A stretch of DNA of 64,000 nucleotides, taken from Acidocella sp. (GTDB taxonomy: Bacteria > Pseudomonadota > Alphaproteobacteria > Acetobacterales > Acetobacteraceae). Location: the NCBI GenBank assembly GCA_031291755.1, contig JARLIK010000019.1:186001-250000 (forward strand), written 5' to 3'. This document shows positions 8,499 through 17,388 of this stretch, in pieces. How positions within the stretch are numbered: the stretch's first letter is position 1; every line of letters begins with the position of its first letter. The notes beneath the pieces were generated by a model. That model had not been told where the DNA came from. It searched no databases and was given only the letters and a program-made list of their open reading frames with translations. The translations under genes and the position numbers were made by a program.

Positions 8499-9020
8499 GT
8501 GCAAGACATCGAAAAGATTCGAGAAATCGTTCTCAGTAAGCTGACCGGACGCTTGTGGCACATGACGCATCCAGATCGCTTTCGAAGCATTCTGGTTTCA
8601 GGTGCTATTCGCCCTGAACCTGATCTCCCTGAGATGGAACGTTGGGCGACCGCAGAAGGCCCTAGCGGCTTTTCTTACGTGAGAAAACTTGGCGGTATTA
8701 GCGTCTTTGATTTCGAAGGGTTCGCCCCAGACAAATATGATCAACGCTATCCGTTAAGCTCATGGCGAGAGTTTGTACCCTACCGAGATGCCTGGGGTTG
8801 CGCGGTCTGGATTGAACTTAATCGGGTAAAAATTAAGAACTTGTTTATTTCAGGCCAAGACCTCGTAGCGCGTTGGAAGCGCGAGGGGGCTTACAAGCAT
8901 CGCCTAATGCCCATTATCGAAGCGGCCTATGTTGGTGAATTATCAAAAGACGCTTTTGATGACGCTTTTCTTGTAAAAGCGGATGTAGGATTGGTGTCCA
9001 ACGCGCTTATCGGCATTTAG
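8499..9020 (+). CDS. hypothetical protein, possibly ADP-ribosyltransferase-like fold
   Basis: 173 aa from a GTG start. The N-terminus GRLWHMTHPDRFRSILVSGA resembles the H-x-T..., I-L-x-x-G opening of DarT-like/DUF4433 enzymes, where a His-Thr pair contacts NAD. Downstream, GGISVFDFEGFAPDKYDQRY and AWGCAVWIELNRVKIKNLFI could be the following strands, but I cannot place a catalytic Glu with confidence. No signal peptide is seen. The base composition is lower in GC than aspS or lepA on either side, hinting at transfer. A function should not be assumed. Confidence 0.6.
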   Translation: MQDIEKIREIVLSKLTGRLWHMTHPDRFRSILVSGAIRPEPDLPEMERWATAEGPSGFSYVRKLGGISVFDFEGFAPDKYDQRYPLSSWREFVPYRDAWGCAVWIELNRVKIKNLFISGQDLVARWKREGAYKHRLMPIIEAAYVGELSKDAFDDAFLVKADVGLVSNALIGI

Positions 9021-9086
9021 CCACAGGCATTTTAGTTCTTGAGATTTCAGTATGTCAGCAATAGACTTCAAGTTAAAATAGTTTAG

Positions 9087-9452
9087 ATGGACAAGAAAAT
9101 GCGTCTAATGCGATTTTTAATAGTTTTTGTTGGATCGTTTTTGTCTGTCGAAAGCTGCGATGCTCTTGCACAGACTTTTACAAATTCGGTCGGAAATTTT
9201 ACATGTCAGACTTGGCTGTCCGACAAAGGAAGTCCTGCAGCACTGAGAGATGATGGTTGGATAGAAGGTTTTATTACTTATAATGAACTTTCTGAGTCGG
9301 GTCGATTGAGACAAAACTTAACACTTGGTGAGGGTGTTCAAGAAATCTTTAGTTGGTTTGATGAGTACTGCCGATCGAATCCAACCTCGACCATATCAGA
9401 TGCAACTAATGTTTTTTTGGACATGCATTCTTATCGCCAAATAAACTATTGA
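9087..9452 (+). CDS. small secreted hypothetical protein, Rap1a/HdeA-like
   Basis: 121 aa. The N-terminus MRLMRFLIVFVGSFLSVESC (from residue 5) followed by DALAQTF is a signal peptide with a probable ALA-Q cleavage site. The mature region has GNFTCQTWLSD, a W-x-x-G-(F/Y) turn (DDGWIEGFITYNEL) and FDEYCRSNPTSTISDATNVF. This C...W..G....YC..(N/H)P layout recalls the small helical periplasmic families HdeA and Rap1a/Tai. The call is by pattern only. The codon usage is clearly AT-richer than in the flanking housekeeping genes. Confidence 0.6.
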   Translation: MDKKMRLMRFLIVFVGSFLSVESCDALAQTFTNSVGNFTCQTWLSDKGSPAALRDDGWIEGFITYNELSESGRLRQNLTLGEGVQEIFSWFDEYCRSNPTSTISDATNVFLDMHSYRQINY

Positions 9453-9640
9453 TGCGAGTATAAGTTAGAATAAACCAAGCGGGGGTACCCGCACGTGTTT
9501 ACTGGATGCTTCGCCGGAGTGACGTATGTCAAGATTGCTCTTACCGGATTGCGGGGGCTGTTGGTCCTTGGGGCCCACGTTGTATTTCCATTAAGCGTCG
9601 GCCTGTTTCTCTCGTGCTGCGAACCAGGTATGGTGCAAAA

Positions 9641-11446
9641 ATGACCGAAACACCGACCGACCTGATCCGTAATTTCTCCATCATCGCCCATATCGACCAT
9701 GGTAAATCCACCCTGGCCGACCGGCTGATCCAGTATTGCGGGGGCCTGACTGCCCGCGAGATGACCGAGCAGGTGCTCGATTCGATGGATATCGAGAAAG
9801 AGCGCGGTATCACCATCAAGGCGCAGACCGTGCGGCTGGAATACCCGGCCAAGGACGGCAAAACCTATGTGCTGAACCTGATGGACACGCCCGGCCATGT
9901 GGATTTTGCCTATGAGGTCAGCCGAAGTCTCGCCGCCTGCGAGGGCTCGCTGCTGGTGGTTGATGCCTCCCAGGGCGTGGAAGCCCAGACTCTCGCCAAC
10001 GTGTATCAGGCGCTCGATGCCCACCACGAGATCGTGCCGGTGCTGAATAAAATTGACCTTCCCGCCGCCGATGTGCCGCGGGTGAAGCAGCAGATCGAGG
10101 ATGTGATCGGGCTGGATGCCTCTGACGCCGTGGAAATTTCGGCCAAAACCGGCATCAACATCGAGGGCGTGCTGGAAGCGCTGGTGACCCGCCTGCCGCC
10201 CCCGACTGGCGATATCGATGCCCCGCTCTCGGCCTTACTGATCGATAGCTGGTACGACCAGTATCTGGGCGTTGTGACCCTGGTGCGGATCAAAAACGGC
10301 CGGCTCAGGCGTGGCCAGAAAATCCGCATGATGTCCACCGGTGCCGTGCACCCGGTGGAGCAACTTGGCGTATTCACCCCCAAAATGCGGCCGGTGGACG
10401 AGCTTGGGCCGGGCGAGATGGGCTATATCACCGCCGCCATTAAAACCGTGGCGGATTGTAAGGTGGGTGACACCATCACCGATGACCGTAACCCGGTGGC
10501 CGAAGCCCTGCCAGGCTTCAAACCCTCAGTGCCGGTGGTGTGGTGCGGGCTGTACCCGGTGGATGCCGATGATTTCGAGAAATTGCGCGACAGTTTGGGC
10601 AAACTGCGCCTGAACGATGCCAGCTTCCATTATGAGGCCGAGACCTCGGCGGCTTTGGGCTTTGGCTATCGCTGCGGGTTTTTGGGCCTGCTGCATCTGG
10701 AAATCATCCAGGAGCGGCTGTCCCGCGAGTTTGACCTCAACCTGATCGCCACCGCGCCCTCAGTGGTTTACAAAATCTTCAAATCGAATGGCGAGATGGA
10801 GCTGCTGCACAACCCGTCCGACATGCCGGATGGCTCGGTGATCGACCATATCGAGGAACCCTGGATCCGCGCCACCATCATGGTGCCCGATGACTACTTG
10901 GGCGCCGTGCTGACCCTGTGCAACGAGCGCCGCGGCCAGCAGGCTGACCTCACCTATGTGGGTAACCGTGCCATGGCGGTGTACCGGCTGCCGCTTAACG
11001 AGGTGGTGTTCGATTTCTATGACCGCTTGAAATCCATCAGCCGTGGCTATGCCAGCTTTGATTACCAGATTGAGGACTACGCCGAGGCTGATTTGGTGAA
11101 AATCTCGATTTTGGTGAATCTCGAGCCGGTGGACGCGCTCTCCTTTATCGCCCACCGCTCGGCGGCGGAATCGCGTGGCCGCTCAATTTGCGCCAAGCTG
11201 AAGGAGTTGATCCCCAAGCAATTGTTCAAAATCGCCATCCAGGCTGCCATCGGCAGCCGGGTGATCGCGCGTGAGACCATCAGTGCGATGTCAAAAGATG
11301 TGACGGCGAAATGCTATGGCGGCGATATTTCGCGCAAGCGCAAGCTGCTGGATAAGCAAAAAGAGGGCAAAAAACGCATGCGCCAGTTCGGCAAGGTAGA
11401 AATCCCGCAGAGCGCCTTCCTCGCCGCCCTGAAAATGGATGCCTGA
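9641..11446 (+). CDS. lepA: elongation factor 4 (LepA) GTPase
   Basis: Ribosome-associated translational GTPase, 601 aa. G1 [14 protein letters not shown], switch [17 protein letters not shown]3 [17 protein letters not shown] and G4 [15 protein letters not shown] are intact, followed by the LepA-specific C-terminal domain ending in [20 protein letters not shown]. The upstream extension of the ORF (from 9506) does not look like LepA; the ATG at 9641 gives [20 protein letters not shown]. It lies upstream of tRNA-Ser. LepA is not a substitute for EF-G, which matters because fusA is absent from the str operon below. Confidence 0.97.
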   Translation: MTETPTDLIRNFSIIAHIDHGKSTLADRLIQYCGGLTAREMTEQVLDSMDIEKERGITIKAQTVRLEYPAKDGKTYVLNLMDTPGHVDFAYEVSRSLAACEGSLLVVDASQGVEAQTLANVYQALDAHHEIVPVLNKIDLPAADVPRVKQQIEDVIGLDASDAVEISAKTGINIEGVLEALVTRLPPPTGDIDAPLSALLIDSWYDQYLGVVTLVRIKNGRLRRGQKIRMMSTGAVHPVEQLGVFTPKMRPVDELGPGEMGYITAAIKTVADCKVGDTITDDRNPVAEALPGFKPSVPVVWCGLYPVDADDFEKLRDSLGKLRLNDASFHYEAETSAALGFGYRCGFLGLLHLEIIQERLSREFDLNLIATAPSVVYKIFKSNGEMELLHNPSDMPDGSVIDHIEEPWIRATIMVPDDYLGAVLTLCNERRGQQADLTYVGNRAMAVYRLPLNEVVFDFYDRLKSISRGYASFDYQIEDYAEADLVKISILVNLEPVDALSFIAHRSAAESRGRSICAKLKELIPKQLFKIAIQAAIGSRVIARETISAMSKDVTAKCYGGDISRKRKLLDKQKEGKKRMRQFGKVEIPQSAFLAALKMDA

Positions 11447-11493
11447 CCTGCCCTTGAGCTAATGGCCGGCTTTAGCTAAGACCACCCAGCGCT

Positions 11494-11583
11494 GGAGAGA
11501 TGGCCGAGCGGCTTAAGGCGCACGCTTGGAAAGCGTGTGTGCGTGAAAGCGTACCCAGGGTTCGAATCCCTGTCTCTCCGCCA
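11494..11583 (+). tRNA. tRNA-Ser (anticodon GGA)
   Basis: A 90-nt class II tRNA with encoded CCA. The acceptor stem GGAGAGA pairs with TCTCTCC; the D arm is in TGGCCGAGCGGCTTAAGGCG; the anticodon stem-loop CACGC-TTGGAAA-GCGTG reads GGA, decoding UCC/UCU. A long variable arm follows, then the T arm AGGGTTCGAATCCCT. The discriminator base is G. It sits 47 bases after lepA, with a methyltransferase/DUF707 pair beyond it. Confidence 0.97.
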
Positions 11584-11805
11584 TTTGTTGCCTGAAAAAT
11601 GGCTGAAGCCAGACTTCAATTCAAAGGTCGTTTTTTGCCGTGCACTTGGGCCAACGCGTATATTACCTGCGAGCCATGTTGTACCCCTATTGCGTAAACA
11701 CCTTTGCTCGGTGTCCACGAAACCGGCAGCAGCTCGCAACAGCGGCCCCTATTTAGCAGGCGCGTGAAATCGCCTAATATGAACCTGAATTGAGGTAGGG
11801 ATCAG

Positions 11806-12495
11806 ATGGCACATCGGCAGCAGCAAGACTTCGTCCGTGCGGTGAAGGCGGCTTTTCCTGTATTTTTTATCGGCCAGCGCGTATTGGAAATAGGTAGCCT
11901 GGATATTAACGGCACAATCCGTGAGCATTTTGCCGACTGTGCTTACACTGGGTTGGACGTGGGGGCCGGACCTGGTGTGGATGTGGTTTGTCAGGGGCAG
12001 GATTACGCGGCGCCTGATGCCTCTTTCGATACGGTGATTTCTTGCGAGGTGATGGAGCATAATCCGCACTGGAGGGAGACATTCGCGAACATGGTGCGGC
12101 TGTGCCGTCCCGGTGGGCTGGTATTGATGACATGTGCTAGCTTGGGCCGGCCCGAACACGGCACAACGCGCACCACCAAGGCTGATGCGCCGCTGATTAC
12201 CTGGGAGTATTATAAAAACCTAACGCCTGAGGATTTCAAAGGCGCGATCAATTTTCATGATGATTATTCGGTTTTCGAATTTTTCGAAAATGTAGATTCA
12301 CGCGATACCTATTTTATTGGCTTTAAAATCGGTGCGCCGCCGCCGGAAAACGCAGTGCAGGCGGCTTATGCACTGCGCCGGCATTATTACTGGGAAAACC
12401 TCCGGCATTTTAAAGCGCTGTTGCGGCGGGCGAGATTCGCACTATTTGGGGAAGATGCTTATCAGGCTCGCCGACTGAAAGCGCGCAAAAATTAA
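11806..12495 (+). CDS. class I SAM-dependent methyltransferase
   Basis: 229 aa. Motif I is VLEIGSLDINGTIREHF (a slightly unusual E-x-G-S), the acidic post-I residue is in YTGLDVGAGPGVDVVC, motif II is in FDTVISCEVMEHNPHWRET and motif III in RLCRPGGLVLMTCASLG: a Methyltransf_11-like Rossmann fold. The C-terminal ARRARFALFGEDAYQARRL is basic. The substrate is not evident; the DUF707 neighbour suggests cell-surface glycan work, which is inference. The start is supported by GAGGTAGGGATCAG upstream. Its stop overlaps the convergent DUF707 gene by 4 bases. Confidence 0.88.
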   Translation: MAHRQQQDFVRAVKAAFPVFFIGQRVLEIGSLDINGTIREHFADCAYTGLDVGAGPGVDVVCQGQDYAAPDASFDTVISCEVMEHNPHWRETFANMVRLCRPGGLVLMTCASLGRPEHGTTRTTKADAPLITWEYYKNLTPEDFKGAINFHDDYSVFEFFENVDSRDTYFIGFKIGAPPPENAVQAAYALRRHYYWENLRHFKALLRRARFALFGEDAYQARRLKARKN

Positions 12496-13736
12496 ATGGA
12501 TTTTATGCCGAGGGGAAAGCTGTGTTCTTCTGATAGCGTGTACATTTCTACCATCGGATCGATGCTATTGGCCGCCATAAAACGGTAGAAGGCGCCGCCC
12601 TTTCTGTCGGGCGGGCGAGCGTGGCGGGCGGTAACGGCATTGATGACTGCCACTGTATTGCCAAACTGCTTATGCGCCTCTGCCCCCAGCAGCATATCGA
12701 CGCCAAAACCGCTGATGCTGGCGCCGAAGGCCCAGCCGCAATTTTTTAATGCGCGGCTGGATAAACCGGGCACCATGATTTCTACGCAGTTGAAGTGGCG
12801 GATGGGTGCGGCATCGGACTGGACCAGTAGCTCTTTGAAGGAAGAAGTGGAATCAATGGTCAGTGCCGGTTGAGCGAGATCGAGCTGGCAGCGCTCCATG
12901 ATATTGAAAAAATCATTGATGGAAGCTGCATCCATTTCAACGTCATCGTCGAGAAACAGCGTATGATCGTAGCGCAACAGTAAATCCGGCTGCTGGCGCA
13001 AGATTGTGTCGATTGCAGTGACTTTTGTCCCCCGCTGCGCCAGAACATAGTCTGCCTCGCGCTCAGCCGTAGGGGCAACATAGTAGTTCAGCATCAGGTC
13101 ATAGGCTCGGCCAGGCTCGATGGTGGCGGGGTGGCCGCCAGCGGTTTGCACGAAAACCAGATTATTGTGCCGGCGTTGCGGCATTGTGCGTTGTATCTCG
13201 AACTTAATTTGGGCGCGGAAATTTGTCTGCGCCTGTGTTAGGGAGGCAAGAGTGAGTGGTGGTGTGGTATTTTTTGTGGCTAGAATCTCGTAGAGTTTGC
13301 GTCCCACGCGATTTGGGCGGCGTTTGGCATAGGCGATGAGGATAAAGGTCAGAGAAATGTCCGGCGCGGGATCGTGCCATCCGGCCAGACCGTATTTTTG
13401 GAAATGCCGCCATGGGGAAAGTTTGCTGGTCGCTACGCCTGGCGTGTGGTCGCAATACCAGCCCGCATCGAACTCGGCGCAGGGAGCCATTGGATCATCG
13501 CTGCGCAGAAATGTGGCAAAAAGATTGCCACGGGCCGTACTCTCGAGCGTTGCACGATAGTACGCAGGGTCAAAAAAATGGCACGGGCGGGCACCGCGGG
13601 CCTCGCCGCGCAGGAGATAATGCAGCAAAGCAAAAGGGGCCGCGCATGAGCCACCGAGATAGACCCGCGCATAAAAACGGTGCTCGAAAATCCCAGTGCG
13701 AAGGATGGTGAAAAAATCGCGCGCTACGGCGAACAT
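12492..13736 (-). CDS. DUF707 family glycosyltransferase-like protein
   Basis: About 414 aa from the ATG at 13736; a TTG at 13802 would add 22 residues, and neither has a good RBS. The C-terminal half fits DUF707: NNLVFVQTAGGHP, YDHTLFLDDDVEMDAASIND with an Asp-rich metal-type motif, LDLAQPALTIDSTSSFKELL, HFNCVEIMVPGLSSRALKNC and WAFGASISGFGVDMLLG. The N-terminal half carries two FD-x-x-(W/Y)Y elements (FFDPAYYRATLES and EFDAGWYCDHTPG followed by SPWRHFQKYGLAGWHDPAPD), repeats seen in surface-polysaccharide glycosyltransferases. A nucleotide-sugar transferase role is likely but unproven. No other polysaccharide genes are nearby. Confidence 0.78.
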   Translation of the reverse strand: MFAVARDFFTILRTGIFEHRFYARVYLGGSCAAPFALLHYLLRGEARGARPCHFFDPAYYRATLESTARGNLFATFLRSDDPMAPCAEFDAGWYCDHTPGVATSKLSPWRHFQKYGLAGWHDPAPDISLTFILIAYAKRRPNRVGRKLYEILATKNTTPPLTLASLTQAQTNFRAQIKFEIQRTMPQRRHNNLVFVQTAGGHPATIEPGRAYDLMLNYYVAPTAEREADYVLAQRGTKVTAIDTILRQQPDLLLRYDHTLFLDDDVEMDAASINDFFNIMERCQLDLAQPALTIDSTSSFKELLVQSDAAPIRHFNCVEIMVPGLSSRALKNCGWAFGASISGFGVDMLLGAEAHKQFGNTVAVINAVTARHARPPDRKGGAFYRFMAANSIDPMVEMYTLSEEHSFPLGIKSI

Positions 13737-13802
13737 CGCAGATTTTTCATGGAGTCTGGTGTAGCCATTTGGGCAACGCCACGCCAAACTGTCGAGGGGC
13801 AA

Positions 13803-14236
13803 TATAAATTTTTGGTAAACTTCACCGCGTAATAAGCCAATCTTTTTACAACAATAGATTGAGCGATTTATAAAATGTTGATTAATTGCGGCGTTGCCTC
13901 AGTATTAATGTTCAGTAAATCGAAAATTATGCATCGCTGGCCGGCGCAGTCGCGCAAATACTGGGGCAAAAGAGATGCTCTAGGTATGTTATCAGACACA
14001 TTATGGTTTGGCCTCTGGAGCCAAATTATGAAGGGCGGCAATAATCTCCTCTGCCACCATCTCACCCCTGGTATAACTGCCATTTGACAAATGTCATGGT
14101 CTGCAAAGCTGCCATGTTCCATAAGTCAGGCTATTATGGTGCGATGCACAATAGTATTGTGGTATAACGATCCGGAATGAAGGGGCGGAGAATGCCTTCC
14201 CCCCAGAATTGCCCCGGATGAAGAAGGACGTGGTAA
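13803..14236. other. intergenic region, AT-rich, no convincing gene
   Basis: About 430 bases between the DUF707 gene and the small ORF at 14237. The ORFs listed here (13868-14122 minus, 13875-14087 plus) overlap each other, lack recognisable motifs or RBSs and look spurious. The stretch includes an AT-rich segment from 13803 to 13900, a partial inverted repeat CATTTGACAAATG, and a perfect palindrome at 14147. It may hold divergent promoters. Confidence 0.5.
14147..14161. promoter_or_regulatory. perfect palindrome, possible operator
   Basis: CACAATA-G-TATTGTG is a perfect 7-bp inverted repeat with a single-base centre, located 76 bases before the small ORF at 14237. The size and symmetry fit a repressor dimer site. 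No candidate regulator is encoded next to it, so the ligand is unknown. Confidence 0.4.
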
Positions 14237-14443
14237 ATGAGTCGTTTAGATAACTTTAGTTCTGCCGGTGGGGTGAAGCTGTACCCGGCTGAATTCAAAT
14301 ATCAAATAAAGCAAGCGCGGGTGTTCACGGATGCCGTTATGTTCCTGCTCGCCCTGTTCAACCGCAACACACCGAAGGCACCGCGCAACCCGGCCGGGTT
14401 TGGCCGTGAGGTGTTCAAGCATACTGGCCATCACGCGGTTTAG
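14237..14443 (+). CDS. small hypothetical protein (68 aa)
   Basis: MSRLDNFSSAGGVKLYPAEF, then a hydrophobic helix around VFTDAVMFLLALFNRN and a basic, Pro/Gly-rich tail. An AAGGA Shine-Dalgarno lies 8 bases before the ATG, and a 15-bp palindrome sits further upstream, which together favour a real small gene. No family is recognised. The helix is short for a membrane span. A shadow ORF of 62 aa exists on the other strand without a good RBS. Confidence 0.45.
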   Translation: MSRLDNFSSAGGVKLYPAEFKYQIKQARVFTDAVMFLLALFNRNTPKAPRNPAGFGREVFKHTGHHAV

Positions 14444-14468
14444 CTGGCCGCATACTGTTTAGACGGGG

Positions 14469-14882
14469 CTAGTTGCCCCGGCCTACCGGTATAGCCTGTC
14501 CGGCTTGCTGGAAAATATCTCCAGGAGCGTTAGCCGTTCCGGTGGTGGGATTGCCGATCACGAGGTTATTGAGTTGCCCAACCGCTGCAGTTGAGCTTGC
14601 GGGTTGATTTGGCTGGGTTTGGCTAGCGTCCGCCGTGCCAGGTTGTGGCTTTAATTGCTCATCGAGACGTGCCTGCATGCGTTTTGCGGCTGCATATCCG
14701 GCTGCGTATCCGGCCTCGAATGCTTTATGCACAGCGACCGGGTCAGGCGAGGGTGGTGCCGGCGCTGTGACGGCTGCCACCACCGGCGGCGGGGCGGCTT
14801 GGTCCGCACAACCTGCTAGCAACAGGCTGGCGGCGAAAATCATACAACCTGCTGCGTTGCGCCAAGATTGAATAGTCGTCAT
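14469..14882 (-). CDS. small lipoprotein, hypothetical
   Basis: 137 aa. The N-terminus has a basic/polar start then AAGCMIFAASLLLAGCADQA: a lipobox LLAGC, so it should be lipidated and, with Ala at +2, probably outer-membrane sorted. The mature protein is Pro/Ala-rich at first (APPPVVAAVTAPAPPSPDP), has a helical Ala/Tyr/Gly segment (EAGYAAGYAAAKRMQ) and a Gln/Asn/Thr-rich tail. No enzyme motif. Divergent from psiE with 109 bases between starts. Confidence 0.8.
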   Translation of the reverse strand: MTTIQSWRNAAGCMIFAASLLLAGCADQAAPPPVVAAVTAPAPPSPDPVAVHKAFEAGYAAGYAAAKRMQARLDEQLKPQPGTADASQTQPNQPASSTAAVGQLNNLVIGNPTTGTANAPGDIFQQAGQAIPVGRGN

Positions 14883-14991
14883 GGGTTACGACCTAGCAAT
14901 CAGGGCGCGATCTGGAAAGCCGTAATTGCGCCCGCTAGTGATCCCAGCTTCATTAAGCCATGATATAATAGCAAAACCTGTGAGGAGCCTC

Positions 14992-15501
14992 ATGTCTGAG
15001 ATGAAAGACACCGACGATCAATCCCCGCAAGATGTTCGCCATCTGGTGTTCCGGCTGTATGATCGTGCGGTTGATCTCATTATTCTCGGTGTTATTCCCC
15101 TGATGCTGATCGCATTGTTGTTTGCCTTCTCCGAGGCTGTGATCGGCACGACCCACATGATCCCGTTGCTGCATAGCTTCAGCACGGATGATACGGTTTC
15201 GCCGGACGAAGTGGCGCTTAGGATGCTAGTAGCCCGAGTTCTGGACGTTGTGATTCTCATTGAATTGTTCAACACATTCATGGAATATGCGCGCTCCCGC
15301 CATATCCGCCTCTCGAACCTTCTCGATTTAACCATTGTGTTTGCGTTGCGTGAGATTCTCATCAAGCTTTATGCGCAAAATTTTTCGTCAACCGACTTGC
15401 TGGCGCTATGTGTGGTGGTAATCGTGCTGGTGGTAGCCCGCTCCATCGCGGCAAGGTTTTCGTTGAGCCGTGACATTCCAAATCGACCGGTCAAAAAATG
15501 A
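14992..15501 (+). CDS. PsiE family membrane protein
   Basis: 169 aa from the ATG at 14992, preceded by TGAGGAG. Hydrophobic segments include VDLIILGVIPLMLIALLFAF, VLDVVILIELFNTFMEYA, DLTIVFALREILIKLY and LLALCVVVIVLVVARSI, making about four membrane helices. The R-x-L-x-D-R start, central ELFNTFMEYA and VFALREILIKL match phosphate-starvation-inducible PsiE. The biochemical role of the family is unknown. The track start at 14926 adds 22 residues without an RBS. Its TGA overlaps the ATG of the next gene (ATGA), implying translational coupling. Confidence 0.85.
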   Translation: MSEMKDTDDQSPQDVRHLVFRLYDRAVDLIILGVIPLMLIALLFAFSEAVIGTTHMIPLLHSFSTDDTVSPDEVALRMLVARVLDVVILIELFNTFMEYARSRHIRLSNLLDLTIVFALREILIKLYAQNFSSTDLLALCVVVIVLVVARSIAARFSLSRDIPNRPVKK

Positions 15502-16401
15502 TGGTTGTGGTTTTGGCGGTAATTTGCGCCTTGCTCCTGGGGGTGGGCTTTTGGCTATATACGCCAGACAAATCCCAAGCTGTGCTGGTGGCCAGATATG
15601 GCGTCGCGGCAACCGATTTTGTTGAAATCTCTGGTGCAAAGCTGCGGGTAAAAGACCTTGGTCCGCATCACCAAACAGCCATTTTACTGCTGCATGGGTT
15701 TGGCGCCAGCCTGGAGACATGGGCGCCATGGGCAGATGAGCTTTCACAGCATTACAGGGTCGTCAGCTTGGATCTTCCAGGCTTTGGCCTCACCGGCCCC
15801 GCTCGGGCTTTCAAGCGTCAGTGTCATTGGAAATTCGCTCGGCGGCAAAATTGCTTGGCAATTTGCCGCGTCGCATCCTGGCTTGGTGGCGAGCTTGGTG
15901 CTGATCTCGCCGGATGGTTTTGCCAGCCCTGGGTTTGAGTACGGGAAATCGGCCAAATTGCCGTTTATATTGAAGCTTCTGCCGTACACCCTGCCACGAG
16001 CCATGCTGCGGATGAACCTTGCCGTGGCGTATGCCGAGCCCAGACGCCTCACCGATGATGTCCTGGATCGTTATCAGGACATGATGCTGGCCACCGGCAA
16101 CCGCCGCGCCATGCTGGCACGTATGCAGCAGGTCATGCTGGTGCCGCCAGAGCCGCAATTACGGCAGATTTCCGCGCCGACGCTGATTTTATGGGGTGAG
16201 CAGGATAAAATGATCTCTTACCGGAATGCCGGCGATTATCTTGGTGCCATCGCTGGTTCGGTACTGGTAGCATTGCCGGGGCTGGGCCATGTTCCGTTCG
16301 AGGAAGACCCTGCAGCTTCGCTCCCTCCGGTTTTGGAATTTCTGACCACGCATCATCAGTTGGCTTCCACCCTATCCACCGCCCCAACCAACGGGTTATG
16401 A
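15498..16401 (+). pseudogene. alpha/beta hydrolase, frameshifted with internal deletion
   Basis: Two ORFs in different frames make one hydrolase. The first (from 15498) gives an N-terminal membrane anchor, then ISGAKLRVKDLG, AILLLHGFGASLETWAPWAD (oxyanion HG) and VVSLDLPGFGLTGP. From about 15800 similarity continues only in the +1 frame: LGLSSVSVIGNSLGGKIAWQ (nucleophile elbow GNSLGG), then LILWGEQDKMI (Asp) and GLGHVPFEEDP (His). Between GLTGP and LGLSS about 20-25 residues normally present, the helix after the DLPG loop, are missing, so it is a deletion plus frameshift rather than a single-base slip. Neither ORF alone holds the full triad. An assembly error is possible. Confidence 0.8.
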
Positions 16402-16453
16402 AAATGCCGGCTACAAACCACATTATTAACCTTGGCCTTGAGGAGCCCGCCCT

Positions 16454-17386
16454 ATGAAAATTGCTAATGACATCACAGCGCTCATCGGCCACACCCCGCT
16501 GGTGCGGATTAACCGGCTCTCGGCTGGGTTACCCGGCAATGTCGTGGCTAAGCTGGAGTTTTATAATCCCTCAAATTCGGTGAAGGACCGTATTGCGGCG
16601 GCGATGATCGACGCGGCTGAGCAGGCCGGCCTGATCAACAAAGACAGCGTGATCGTTGAGCCCACCTCCGGGAATACCGGCATTGGCCTGGCCATGGTGT
16701 GCGCCGCTCGTGGCTATAAATGCATCATCGTGATGCCGGAGACGATGAGCAAGGAGCGCCGGGCGGTGCTGCGGGCCTACGGCGCGGAGCTGGTGCTCAC
16801 CCCAGGGCCGGATGGCATCGGTGGCTCGATCCGCAAGGCCGAGGAAATTGTCGCCTCCGGCAAGCAATATTTTATGCCCCAGCAGTTCAGCAACCTAGCC
16901 AACCCCGAGGTGCACCGCCGCACCACGGCTGAGGAGATCTGGGCCGATACCGATGGGGCCATTGATATTTTGGTGTCCGGCGTTGGCACCGGCGGCACGC
17001 TCACCGGGGTCTCAGAGGTGATCAAGTCGCGCAAGCCGTCGTTCAGGGCGGTGGCCGTCGAACCCGATGCCTCGCCGGTGCTGTCGGGTGGCCCGAAAGG
17101 CCCGCATGTTATCCAAGGCATTGGCGCCGGGTTTGTGCCGGCGGTGTTAAATACCCACGCCTATGACGAAATTATCCGCGTCACCAACGACGACGCGCTG
17201 ATCACCGCCCGCCGTGCCGCCAAGGAGGAGGGGCTGCTGGTTGGCATCTCGTCAGGCGCAGCTCTCTGGGCCTCGTTGCAACTGGCGGCGCGGCCGGAAA
17301 ATGCCGGCAAGATGATCGTCACCATCATCCCCTCGTACGGCGAACGCTATCTGAGCACGCCATTATTCGCAGGCCTACTGGATTAA
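16454..17386 (+). CDS. cysK: cysteine synthase A
   Basis: O-acetylserine sulfhydrylase, PLP enzyme making cysteine from O-acetylserine and sulfide; 310 aa. The Schiff-base lysine lies in [18 protein letters not shown]; the substrate loop is [14 protein letters not shown]; the PLP phosphate loop is [13 protein letters not shown]; the C-terminal PLP-contact Ser is in GISSGAA. It ends [15 protein letters not shown], as is typical. The start [20 protein letters not shown] is preceded by GAGGAG. The TTG of the FUSC gene begins two bases after its stop. Confidence 0.96.
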   Translation: MKIANDITALIGHTPLVRINRLSAGLPGNVVAKLEFYNPSNSVKDRIAAAMIDAAEQAGLINKDSVIVEPTSGNTGIGLAMVCAARGYKCIIVMPETMSKERRAVLRAYGAELVLTPGPDGIGGSIRKAEEIVASGKQYFMPQQFSNLANPEVHRRTTAEEIWADTDGAIDILVSGVGTGGTLTGVSEVIKSRKPSFRAVAVEPDASPVLSGGPKGPHVIQGIGAGFVPAVLNTHAYDEIIRVTNDDALITARRAAKEEGLLVGISSGAALWASLQLAARPENAGKMIVTIIPSYGERYLSTPLFAGLLD

Positions 17387-17388
17387 TC

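Noticed and set aside
9446-10027. Long minus-strand ORF of 193 aa over lepA
   Set aside because: It is antisense to a clear lepA, has no RBS, and the His/Gln-rich composition is that of a frame shadow.
13868-14122. Overlapping opposite-strand small ORFs in the gap
   Set aside because: They overlap each other, have no RBS and show low-complexity composition.
11494-14500. Genomic island with tRNA-Ser as attachment site
   Set aside because: No integrase and no second copy of the tRNA 3' end (TTCGAATCCCTGTCTCTCC) could be found past 11.6 kb.
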